Positions 1 to 5,464 of a DNA stretch of 10,000 nt are shown here, one piece after another; within the stretch, counting starts at the first letter, position 1; each line of letters opens with the position of its first letter. The notes under the pieces are model-generated. The model was not told where the DNA came from and searched no databases. It worked only from the letters and a program-made list of their open reading frames with translations. The DNA comes from CAYMDS01 sp964576705 (GTDB lineage: Bacteria > Patescibacteriota > Microgenomatia > Levybacterales > UBA12049), in the NCBI GenBank assembly GCA_964576705.1, contig CAZNVI010000041.1:1-10000 (forward strand). Direction: 5' to 3'. The position numbers were made by a program, and so were the translations under genes.

Positions 1-8
1 ACAAAACC

Positions 9-773
9 GTGGGATCAGTGGTGAAGTCTAAAAACAACATGTTCATAATCGGCCTCATGCTCTACATTCTTCTTCTTATCGCATCAGTATCTCTTATCGC
101 AACATCAGTAAAAAATTTAACAAAAGGATCTGTGTTAAAAGAACTGACAAATTTAACATCTGACGTAAAAAAATCATTGATTCAGACCGAACCTTCTAAA
201 GGTGAACTTAATAGCTTACAAAATAATAATGAAGCCAGTGAAGACAAATCATCTGCTTCTCAACCCAATCCATCAGTAAAGATTTCAAATTTACCAACAC
301 ATAATAATTTTACAGATAACCAAAATAAATTTACATTAGATTATCCATCTGATTGGATATATCAGGACAGCTGCGAAGGTAGATCAAAAAATGAGCACTA
401 CCCATGCTTTTTAAGTCCCGATTACCAAGCAAATGATGTAGGAATAAATGATCTTTTAGAAGGTAGTGCGGTTATAATAACTATTTATGATTCTTTTGAC
501 GAAAATGAATTTTGCCCGAAAAACTCAAACGGCTATGAATTCCCTTGCCGGGAAATAGAGATCAATGGTATAAGAGGGTATAAAAGCGAGATTGATCCTT
601 CTATTAATCCTTACACCTACCCGTATCTGGGCAATACTACACATTTCAGATTCAAGCATAGAGAAAAATATTTCGATTTGACCGGTTATCATACGAAAGA
701 TTCGAAATCAGAACTTTATGCAATTTTTATACAAATCCTTTCTACCTTCAAGTTTCTAGAAACGGAAAATTGA
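9..773 (+). CDS. Membrane-anchored protein with extracytoplasmic PsbP-like domain
   Basis: Residues 12-33 form one hydrophobic helix after a short positive N-terminus, so the protein is probably anchored in the membrane with its bulk outside. Residues 40-100 are a polar Ser/Asn-rich linker. From about residue 104 the pattern FTLDYPSDW opens a PsbP-like fold that runs to the C-terminal ILSTFKFLETEN. Four cysteines at 122, 133, 169 and 180 form two CX10C pairs, which suggests disulfides in an exported domain. It is a paralogue of the next gene: same architecture and C-terminal signature. PsbP-like domains outside photosynthesis have no assigned role here. The start is uncertain: GTG codons lie at 9, 18 and 21 and an ATG at 39, and the frame stays open to the window edge, so the gene may begin further upstream. 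No clear ribosome binding site is visible. Confidence 0.8.
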   Translation: MGSVVKSKNNMFIIGLMLYILLLIASVSLIATSVKNLTKGSVLKELTNLTSDVKKSLIQTEPSKGELNSLQNNNEASEDKSSASQPNPSVKISNLPTHNNFTDNQNKFTLDYPSDWIYQDSCEGRSKNEHYPCFLSPDYQANDVGINDLLEGSAVIITIYDSFDENEFCPKNSNGYEFPCREIEINGIRGYKSEIDPSINPYTYPYLGNTTHFRFKHREKYFDLTGYHTKDSKSELYAIFIQILSTFKFLETEN

Positions 774-918
774 TAAGGCTTTTTTCTAAATCATGGATTC
801 GCAAGAATCGACTCCAGCGCACTTAATGATTTAAAAAAAATGTAAATTACTTAAATGATACCTGATATTCATTAAAGATTACTTTAATAGACTAGAAAAA
901 ATATTACGATAGATTTCT
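774..918. other. Short intergenic gap with small hairpin
   Basis: This AT-rich gap separates the two PsbP-like paralogues. A perfect 7-bp hairpin ATTAAAG-atta-CTTTAAT lies at 871-888. It is not followed by a T tract, so it is not a standard terminator. A weak -10-like TACGAT (905-910) sits 8 nt before the ATG at 919, without a convincing -35. Confidence 0.3.
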
Positions 919-1656
919 ATGGAGACTGCTGGCCAACAATCAACCCCTGAAGTTCCCCAACCTACCGCTGAAACCCAACCGGTACCATTACTACCGAAAC
1001 CTGGTAAGTTAAATTCAATACTAATTATTGGCATCTCTATTTTTATAATTATATCTATTGGGAGTGGATATCTGTATCTCAAAAAGTCTCCAAAAACAAC
1101 AATCGACCAATCAAACTCCGTCCCGCCTTCTCTTTCGGACACCTGGAAAAGCACAATCACCCCCAGCCCTAATCCCACTGCTGAATGGCAAACATATACT
1201 AACTCCGTATATCATTATGAGATTAAATATCCACCAGGCTGGGTCCATAGGGAACCACCAGTATTAGAATACTATGGCAATTCTCAAATCTCTATCCCAA
1301 CGCATAGCATACATATCATTACATATAACAAAACACAAATATCCCTTGAGGAAACTTCGATTTCCTTAGGCACGAGATGCGTGGGAACATGCTCCGAAAC
1401 AGATGATGGATTACAGCTTATTGAAGGAAAAGACTATCAGATGATAAAACCCAAAGTCGAGAAAAAAAGCAACCAAAGCCTAACTGAGTATTATTCTATT
1501 AAAACTCATAACGGGACTATTGAAGCGATAATTCCAATTCCAGATAATGACAAATATTACATATATATATTCCCAAATGCTTGGCCGAGAAATGAATCAA
1601 AAAACCTGTTTGATCAAATCCTCTCCACCTTCCGCTTTCTGGAAAGTGAAAATTGA
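919..1656 (+). CDS. Membrane-anchored protein with extracytoplasmic PsbP-like domain (paralogue)
   Basis: The N-terminal 30 residues are Pro/Gln/Thr-rich and probably cytoplasmic; residues 32-54 are a strongly hydrophobic helix followed by KK, and residues 56-90 are a Ser/Pro/Thr linker. The PsbP-like domain begins near residue 93 (YTNSVYHYEIKYPPGW) and ends in FDQILSTFRFLESEN, closely matching the end of the preceding gene. Only two cysteines, 154 and 158 (CX3C), occur in the outer domain, so the cysteine pattern differs from the paralogue. The ATG at 919 is the first start codon before the proline-rich segment; no strong ribosome binding site precedes it. The stop codon TGA (1654-1656) lies inside the -35 element of the following toxin-antitoxin operon. 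Specific function is unknown. Confidence 0.82.
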   Translation: METAGQQSTPEVPQPTAETQPVPLLPKPGKLNSILIIGISIFIIISIGSGYLYLKKSPKTTIDQSNSVPPSLSDTWKSTITPSPNPTAEWQTYTNSVYHYEIKYPPGWVHREPPVLEYYGNSQISIPTHSIHIITYNKTQISLEETSISLGTRCVGTCSETDDGLQLIEGKDYQMIKPKVEKKSNQSLTEYYSIKTHNGTIEAIIPIPDNDKYYIYIFPNAWPRNESKNLFDQILSTFRFLESEN

Positions 1657-1692
1657 CAACCCAAGATTTATCTGATATGGTGTATACACCAT
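1653..1692 (+). promoter_or_regulatory. Promoter and palindromic operator of the toxin-antitoxin operon
   Basis: A perfect -35 TTGACA (1653-1658) is followed after 17 nt by TATGGT (1676-1681), preceded by the extended -10 dinucleotide TG (1673-1674). A perfect 16-bp palindrome ATGGTGTATACACCAT occupies 1677-1692, covering the -10, the expected transcription start (about 1688) and the first bases of the antitoxin ATG (1691). Ribbon-helix-helix antitoxins typically bind palindromes in their own promoters, so this is the likely autoregulatory operator. With the start of transcription this close to the ATG and no Shine-Dalgarno visible, the mRNA is probably leaderless. Confidence 0.72.
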
Positions 1693-1960
1693 GAATCAAC
1701 TACAAAGAGTACAGGTATATTTGGACCCAAAGAATCTCACGCTTCTTGATGAACTTGCATCAGGTATAAATGTAGGCAGATCGGTTATTATAAGGGATGC
1801 GGTTGCAGGAGTTGTTAAAAGGTACAATCAGCTTTTTTCCCTATTGAAAGCTCCAAAAAACCCAAAAATAGATCTTTGGATGGATTTGGCAGGTATAGAA
1901 GAAAGTAAATCCGGAGATCTGGGCTTAAGAGTTGATGAAATTTACCATGAACGGACCTAA
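1691..1960 (+). CDS. Ribbon-helix-helix antitoxin, VapB-like
   Basis: This is an 89-residue protein with a ribbon-helix-helix DNA-binding fold: a beta strand at residues 4-11 (LQRVQVYL), helix one at about 13-25, a turn with G-N-V-G, and helix two at about 29-45 (RSVIIRDAVAGVVKRY). The C-terminal 40 residues are the part expected to wrap around the toxin. It would neutralise the PIN toxin encoded immediately downstream and, with it, repress the operon through the palindrome at its own start codon. Its stop overlaps the start region of the toxin gene, which indicates translational coupling. The ATG at 1691 is chosen because promoter and operator end there. The family assignment (RHH) is firm; VapB naming rests on the partner. 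Confidence 0.82.
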   Translation: MNQLQRVQVYLDPKNLTLLDELASGINVGRSVIIRDAVAGVVKRYNQLFSLLKAPKNPKIDLWMDLAGIEESKSGDLGLRVDEIYHERT

Positions 1961-2378
1961 GAAAATATTCATCGATACTTCTTGCTGGATAGACTTCACG
2001 CTGACAAAAGAAAGATACCATAAAGAAATAGTTTCATATCTGATTTCGGAGGTGAAAAAAGGCAGCAAATTTCTAACCAGTGATTATGTCCTCGATGAGA
2101 CATTTACTAGACTTTTAACTGGCCAAGGCTTCCATTCCGCAAGATTCTTTAAAGATAAAGTCAACAAACTTGAGAAAGAAAACCAGCTGCTTATACTCTG
2201 GACAGATGAAGTTCTTTTCGATAAAGCGTGGGGATTTTTTGAAAAATTCTCAGAGCACCTACTCTCCTTCACTGACGCGACAATTTATACATATATGAAA
2301 GATCTGAGGCTGGATGAAGTTCTTTCCTTAGATCAGGGATTTGCAAAAGTCGGCCTCACAGTGCGTCCAAAAATATAA
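1947..2378 (+). CDS. PIN-domain toxin, VapC-like ribonuclease
   Basis: This is a single PIN domain of 143 residues counted from ATG 1947. The acidic metal-binding residues are all present in order: D10 in FIDTSCW, E51 in YVLDETFT, D110 in SFTDATI and D129 in LSLDQGF. PIN toxins are Mg-dependent endoribonucleases that cut tRNA or rRNA and stop growth when the antitoxin is lost. The target here cannot be read from sequence. Three in-frame starts exist: TTG 1932, ATG 1935 and ATG 1947. The last puts the first beta strand at the usual distance from the N-terminus, giving a 14-nt overlap with the antitoxin gene; none has a good Shine-Dalgarno, which suits coupling to antitoxin translation. All catalytic residues are intact, so the toxin should be active. 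Confidence 0.85.
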   Translation: MNGPKKIFIDTSCWIDFTLTKERYHKEIVSYLISEVKKGSKFLTSDYVLDETFTRLLTGQGFHSARFFKDKVNKLEKENQLLILWTDEVLFDKAWGFFEKFSEHLLSFTDATIYTYMKDLRLDEVLSLDQGFAKVGLTVRPKI

Positions 2379-2481
2379 ACATCCTGTAATAGTTCATTCT
2401 CGAAGTTAAAATGAAAATCTTCCAGACTCTTACCTATAGTTTTAAGGCTAAGTTAAATTATAGGCCTGTCTTCTGCTCAAC

Positions 2482-2510
2482 TTGACACATCTATTACCAT
2501 CTGTTAAAGT
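2482..2510 (+). promoter_or_regulatory. Predicted promoter for the glycosyltransferase gene
   Basis: A perfect TTGACA (2482-2487), a 17-nt spacer and TAAAGT (2505-2510) preceded by TG at 2502-2503 (extended -10). The expected transcription start is near 2517, giving a leader of about 160 nt before the ATG at 2676. The layout is the same as the promoters at 1653 and 3729. Confidence 0.5.
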
Positions 2511-2560
2511 AAATTTTGTTATAAATTACCGCTGTCCTCGGTATAATTCTGCCTAATATA

Positions 2561-2666
2561 AAACTCTAAACACTAAATTCCAAACTCTAATCATCGAACC
2601 CAAGACTAAATAAAATCTGCCCTATTATCGATCCTTTTAGAATTTTGAATTTAGATTTTAGGATTT
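2561..2666 (+). repeat. Long imperfect inverted repeat in the glycosyltransferase leader
   Basis: The arms at 2561-2590 and 2637-2666 are 30 nt each; 24 of 30 positions are complementary, 25 with one G-U pair. They consist of degenerate CTAAATTC/CTAAACTC words and are separated by a 46-nt loop. The right arm contains the only Shine-Dalgarno-like bases (AGGA, 2660-2663) and ends 9 nt before the ATG at 2676, so in RNA the hairpin could mask ribosome access. Such AT-rich words also arise by replication slippage, so a regulatory role is only inferred. Confidence 0.55.
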
Positions 2667-2675
2667 ATACATTTT

Positions 2676-3449
2676 ATGGATTCATTAGTTTCAGTGATAT
2701 TACCTATCCGCAACTCCGGAGAGCATCTTAATGACTGTCTTGAGAGTCTTATTAACCAGAAACATCAGAATCTTGAAATCATAGCAATAGACGACAACTC
2801 AAAAGACCATTCAGTAAAAATCCTAAAGCAATTCCATAAAATTGATAAAAGGATTAAGTTCTCCGTTAACGTGAAACGCTACGGTCTGGCCATATCGCTT
2901 AATAGAGCGCTTAAAAAAGCTAAGGGCGAGTTTATAACATTCATGAATCCCAACGATGTGAATTCTGTATGGCGCCTTAAGCATCAGCTGGACTTTTTAA
3001 GAAAGAATCCCAGGGTTGTAGCAGTAGGTACTCAGGCAGTTGCCATAGATGAAAAAGGTAAGACTATAGACCGCTCCAGTCTACCTCACGAACATGAACA
3101 TATATATCCTAATTTCCTTCAAGGTCTGGCTGTACAATTTGAATCAATAATGATAAATAAAAAGAGGATTCCCCGTGATCTTCTCTATTTCACGCATGAT
3201 AAATATCCTTTTATATATATAGAGGTTTTTATGAAATTGTTTAAATATGGTAAATTCGCCAACCTTAAAAAACACCTTTATTATCACCGGGGATTACAAA
3301 TTACAAAAAGCATCAATAATACTGAAAAATACATTAACCATATGCTTATGGCCATAAAGTCATTCACGATTTATGATTACAGACCATCGTTTAGAGCTTT
3401 AGTTTCGCCGTTCACCACCAGGACTAAAAACCGCCTCGGCCTCAATTAA
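2676..3449 (+). CDS. Family 2 glycosyltransferase
   Basis: This is a 257-residue GT-A fold enzyme that would transfer a sugar from a nucleotide-sugar donor to a polysaccharide or lipid carrier at the inner face of the membrane. The opening VSVILPIRN (5-13) and EIIAIDDNSKD (34-44, with D39 and D40) are the nucleotide-binding beginning of the family. The usual DxD metal site (commonly D-x-D-D) is degenerate, reading NPND at 91-94. The acceptor-side motif (normally an ED pair before LW.RL) reads YIEVFMKL at 181-188, keeping only E183. The common KYGKFANL stretch follows. No membrane helix is seen. The gene stands alone with its own promoter and hairpin leader; donor and acceptor cannot be predicted. 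The altered metal site may mean weak or changed activity. Confidence 0.85.
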   Translation: MDSLVSVILPIRNSGEHLNDCLESLINQKHQNLEIIAIDDNSKDHSVKILKQFHKIDKRIKFSVNVKRYGLAISLNRALKKAKGEFITFMNPNDVNSVWRLKHQLDFLRKNPRVVAVGTQAVAIDEKGKTIDRSSLPHEHEHIYPNFLQGLAVQFESIMINKKRIPRDLLYFTHDKYPFIYIEVFMKLFKYGKFANLKKHLYYHRGLQITKSINNTEKYINHMLMAIKSFTIYDYRPSFRALVSPFTTRTKNRLGLN

Positions 3450-3728
3450 GCCTCTAGATGTAAAATAACGATTGTCGATCCAGAGATTTCAGTTGGGTAT
3501 CTTTTGAGACACCAGGTGCAAGGTGCATAGGTACAAAGCTTCAAAGTAAACAACAATTATCTCAAGAAACTTTACATCTCTGACTCTCTGCAGCTTTGAC
3601 TCTATTCATGTTTCTTTCCCGAAGTTATCCACATTTTTTTATTAAATTCATTTAGATTGCCAAATCAAGCTGTTTTTAAGATCAATTACTCTAGGACATA
3701 TGATATTTATTGATATATTTGCTATAGG
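3450..3728. other. Intergenic region with repeat words and one DnaA-box match
   Basis: No gene is seen. The stretch holds a degenerate tandem word (AGGTGCA, AGGTGCATAGG, about 3516-3532) and GCTTTGACTCT (3593-3603), the same 11-mer that is repeated inside radA at 6392-6402 and 6408-6418. A perfect DnaA-box consensus TTATCCACA is at 3625-3633, followed by an AT-rich run; no second box is nearby. Confidence 0.4.
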
Positions 3729-3757
3729 TTGACAAGAATATTAAGATGTGTTATATT
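3729..3757 (+). promoter_or_regulatory. Strong predicted promoter of the 50-residue gene
   Basis: Perfect TTGACA (3729-3734), a 17-nt spacer and TATATT (3752-3757) with the extended -10 TG at 3749-3750. Transcription should begin near 3764, four bases before the ATG at 3768, so the mRNA is predicted to be almost leaderless. This is the best all-round promoter match seen in the window. Confidence 0.65.
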
Positions 3758-3767
3758 CGATTAAAGT

Positions 3768-3920
3768 ATGAAGTTTCTGTCCTTAATCTTTAACAAAAAT
3801 AAGAGTGTTAAGCCAAAGTCTAAAGAAGAATATCAACAGGAATTATTAATAAAACTTGGACGCGAGCAGTTTACGAAGTTGGTTAATAGAGGTTTACGAT
3901 TACCTATCGCTGTATTGTAA
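3768..3920 (+). CDS. Small protein of 50 residues, function unknown
   Basis: The reading frame starts with ATG just behind a near-consensus promoter and stops at 3918-3920. The product begins MKFLSLIFNKNK, has a Lys/Glu/Gln-rich middle, and ends in LGREQFTKLVNRGLRLPIAVL apart from the exact final residues' context. The second half (28-50) is a likely amphipathic helix followed by a short hydrophobic tail; a short hydrophobic patch lies at 3-8, too short to span a membrane. I recall small proteins of Candidate Phyla Radiation genomes with similar endings but could not verify this. No other family is recognised. It is probably monocistronic. The position and quality of the promoter are the main evidence that the gene is real; no Shine-Dalgarno is needed if the mRNA is leaderless. 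Confidence 0.55.
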   Translation: MKFLSLIFNKNKSVKPKSKEEYQQELLIKLGREQFTKLVNRGLRLPIAVL

Positions 3921-4012
3921 ACAACAGGACATTAAAATATTAATTCATCCACCTTCGTTCATGTTCGTCTCGAGGACTACGTCCACGCAGTCGAATATTC
4001 ACTACGGCGGAT

Positions 4013-4057
4013 TATGCATATCTAAAGCTCGCTTTTTGGCTCGCTAAGATCTGCATA
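4013..4057. repeat. Imperfect inverted repeat
   Basis: Outer arms TATGCA (4013-4018) and TGCATA (4052-4057), then ATCT (4020-4023) and AGAT (4047-4050), separated by single mismatches. The loop holds a direct repeat of GCTCGC at 4027-4032 and 4039-4044. A run of A follows on the plus strand, so it is not a plus-strand terminator. It abuts the next hairpin directly. Confidence 0.5.
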
Positions 4058-4116
4058 AAAAAGAGCATCGCTTTCGATAAAAGAATGATAAGTTCGGTAC
4101 GAAAAGCAATGCTCTT
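4057..4116 (-). terminator. Rho-independent terminator of the candidate small RNA
   Basis: Arms AAGAGCAT (4061-4068) with ATGCTCTT (4109-4116), then one mismatch, then GCTTTCG (4070-4076) with CGAAAAGC (4100-4107, one bulged base). On the minus strand this stem is followed by six T (4062-4057). The 23-nt loop is longer than usual for a terminator. It would end minus-strand transcripts coming from the promoter at 4168-4196 or reading through from the PIN-TRAM gene. Confidence 0.55.
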
Positions 4117-4161
4117 AGGATAAAAATCTTAGTTAATTCAGGCAGGAATAAAACTAAGACA
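4057..4161 (-). ncRNA. Candidate small RNA, about 105 nt
   Basis: A minus-strand promoter (4168-4196) predicts transcription from about 4161, and a stem with T tract ends it at about 4057. The predicted RNA has a 5' stem-loop (CTTAGTT at 4158-4152 with AACTAAG at 4134-4128, 17-nt loop), a short AU-rich linker, and the 3' terminator hairpin. This is the classical layout of a bacterial regulatory small RNA. The 5' loop exposes CCTGCC, a word also found in the loops of the repeated stem-loops at 4348-4380 and 4493-4532 on the same strand. There is no open frame of note. It is convergent with the 50-residue gene at 3768-3920. The prediction rests on promoter, terminator and fold only. Confidence 0.42.
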
Positions 4162-4167
4162 ACTATA

Positions 4168-4196
4168 TATATAAAATACAGCCTTATAATTGTCAA
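4168..4196 (-). promoter_or_regulatory. Predicted minus-strand promoter for the candidate small RNA
   Basis: Read on the minus strand: perfect TTGACA (4196-4191), a 17-nt spacer, and TATATA (4173-4168), a five-of-six match. The TG extension is absent. The nearest downstream feature is the terminator hairpin about 50 nt after the predicted start, not a protein gene. Confidence 0.5.
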
Positions 4197-4347
4197 GAAA
4201 AAAGTTGAGGCGGAAAAGGAAGGATTGCGCTGAAGAAACAATAAATTTTATCCTTACCGTTTTCTTACAAATTAAGAACTCTTGGATCTTAAGCAACTAG
4301 AAGCAGAAAATATATAAAAACGTAAAAACATTCTAATTGTTTCTGAT

Positions 4348-4380
4348 GAGGTAGGAGTGTAGGGCAGGCACTCTTACTTC
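4348..4380. repeat. Stem-loop with G-U compatible arms
   Basis: GAGGTAGGAGTG (4348-4359) and CACTCTTACTTC (4369-4380) pair over 12 positions around a 9-nt loop; the two non-Watson-Crick positions are G-T on the plus strand and therefore G-U in plus-strand RNA. The right arm is part of the 22-nt direct repeat. The loop reads TAGGGCAGG. Confidence 0.5.
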
Positions 4381-4384
4381 TTTA
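4363..4384 (+). repeat. 22-nt direct repeat, copy 1
   Basis: Begins GGCAGGCACTCTTACTTC and continues TTTA; identical to 4515-4536, with starts 152 nt apart. It spans part of the loop and the whole right arm of the stem-loop at 4348-4380. Confidence 0.85.
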
Positions 4385-4514
4385 GAGATATATTAAGACG
4401 TTATTTACGTTTTTTTATTGGTAGTGCCAGATATAGGAGTGCGAAGTCACGTACATTCGCTCTTGGGACGCATGGACGTAGACCATGAGAGCAAGTAAGA
4501 ATTGTATGGGATAA

Positions 4515-4536
4515 GGCAGGCACTCTTACTTCTTTA
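4515..4536 (+). repeat. 22-nt direct repeat, copy 2
   Basis: Identical to 4363-4384. In this copy TCTTACTT (4524-4531) pairs perfectly with AAGTAAGA (4493-4500), so the repeat again forms the right arm of a hairpin, but with a different left partner and a 23-nt loop. Confidence 0.85.
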
Positions 4537-4595
4537 AAGTAATGCCATAAGAAAGATTGTACGCTCCAGAAGCTCTTGATTTTTCGAGGATATAC

Positions 4596-5375
4596 CTAAA
4601 TCTTCTTTGCAAATAGAATTCTTCCTGAGGAGGTTTGAATCACACGCGACACTACTACATCGACTGACTTTCCTAACATCTCACTTCCCTCTTCAATCAC
4701 TATCATCGTACCGTCATCTAAATATCCTACTCCCTGAGTCTCTTCTTTACCTGCATGCTGGACTCTTATATGAAGGGCTTGACCCGGGACTGCTAATACC
4801 TTAAGCACATTAGCTAATTCATTTAAGTTTACAGCTGTAACATTTTCTATATTTGCTTTCTTATCGAGGTTAAAATCGCATGTTATAATCTTTCCTCTGT
4901 ATGCCTTCGCAGCCTTTATAATCCTCTCATCTATTTCGCCGGGCTTTCCGTTATTACTTGTATACTCCTCTTTTAAAACAAGCATTTTTACTCCTCGCAG
5001 TTTTCGAAGTTTCGCAAGTTTATCTAAGCCCCTTTTACCTCTCTCTCTACGCACCGCATCCTGGGAGTCAGCTATATACTTTAACTCACGCAAGATACTG
5101 TCTGTAATTACGAATGTGCCATTTAATAATCCGAGGCGGATAATATCAAAAATTCTACCATCAATTATAGCTGAAGTGTCCAGAAAAAAAGGGTTAGGTA
5201 TCTGCTTGGTCTTTTTTCTGTCTCTTCGGCGAGCAGTATTAGCTAAGTTAACACCAGGCATTCTTAAAACCATAACCTTCGCTATTTCCTCAGCCAATAA
5301 AACAATGAACCGCTGCGGAAGCCCGGGTAGCTTAGATAAAGTTAATGTAGTTGTGTCTTTTTGTTTTTTATCCAT
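4596..5375 (-). CDS. PIN-TRAM domain protein (YacL-like, without membrane helices)
   Basis: Counted from ATG 5375 the protein has 259 residues. A PIN nuclease domain covers about 60-185, with acidic residues D66 (LDTSAIIDGR), E97 (ILRELKY), D149 (GEIDERI) and D167 (ITCDFNLD). A TRAM domain at 197-259 (PGQ..., GVGYLDDGTM, ending SGRILFAKK) is a nucleic-acid-binding beta barrel. This pair is typical of the YacL family, which normally has about four N-terminal membrane helices; here only about 60 mostly polar residues precede the PIN domain, so the protein should be soluble. It probably acts on RNA; the substrate is unknown. It follows radA by 26-89 nt in the same direction and likely shares its transcript. 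TTG 5438 is an alternative start adding 21 residues; neither start has a clear Shine-Dalgarno. Confidence 0.85.
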   Translation of the reverse strand: MDKKQKDTTTLTLSKLPGLPQRFIVLLAEEIAKVMVLRMPGVNLANTARRRDRKKTKQIPNPFFLDTSAIIDGRIFDIIRLGLLNGTFVITDSILRELKYIADSQDAVRRERGKRGLDKLAKLRKLRGVKMLVLKEEYTSNNGKPGEIDERIIKAAKAYRGKIITCDFNLDKKANIENVTAVNLNELANVLKVLAVPGQALHIRVQHAGKEETQGVGYLDDGTMIVIEEGSEMLGKSVDVVVSRVIQTSSGRILFAKKI

Positions 5376-5464
5376 ATTTAATAAGAGATTGATTGAAGCC
5401 ACTTGAGACTTATTGAGATTTTTTGTAGCCGCAATCAATTTCTGCCAATTTCCATTAATTTCAA

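Larger units (their letters stand above)
2379..2675 (+). other. Intergenic region with hairpin and glycosyltransferase leader
   Basis: About 300 nt without a credible gene. An imperfect hairpin at 2433-2464 (CCTATA...TATAGG with inner TTTAA/TTAAA) lies behind the toxin gene but lacks a T tract. It is followed by a promoter at 2482-2510 and a long inverted repeat at 2561-2666, described separately. An isolated TATAAT at 2542-2547 has no good -35. Confidence 0.4.
3921..4595. other. Long structured non-coding region
   Basis: This 675-nt stretch has no convincing coding frame; the open frames present lack starts, homology and composition of real proteins. It contains, from left to right, an imperfect hairpin (4013-4057), a second long hairpin acting as a minus-strand terminator (4057-4116), a candidate small RNA with its promoter (4057-4196), an AT-rich spacer, and two structured units that share a 22-nt direct repeat (4363-4384 and 4515-4536). 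No match to tmRNA, RNase P RNA, SRP RNA or 6S RNA was recognised. Confidence 0.5.

Noticed and set aside
871..888. Perfect 7-bp hairpin as terminator of the first gene
   Set aside because: It has only A-T rich pairs with one G-C, and no T tract follows.
2542..2547. TATAAT as a second promoter for the glycosyltransferase gene
   Set aside because: No acceptable -35 at 16-18 nt and no TG extension.
3625..3633. Perfect DnaA-box consensus TTATCCACA next to AT-rich DNA, as at a replication origin
   Set aside because: Only one box is present, no dnaA, dnaN or rpmH nearby, and a single 9-mer can occur by chance.
3856..4047. Plus-strand frame of 63 residues starting at TTG
   Set aside because: It overlaps the better supported 50-residue gene in another frame and runs through a hairpin.
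4044..4241. Minus-strand frame of 65 hydrophobic residues
   Set aside because: It runs through the predicted promoter and terminator of the small RNA, and its hydrophobicity follows from AT-rich DNA.
4363..4536. CRISPR array
   Set aside because: Only two repeat copies, 152 nt apart, and no cas genes.
3921..4595. Known housekeeping RNA (tmRNA, RNase P RNA, SRP RNA, 6S RNA) or retron RNA
   Set aside because: None of the conserved core sequences was seen and no reverse transcriptase gene is nearby.
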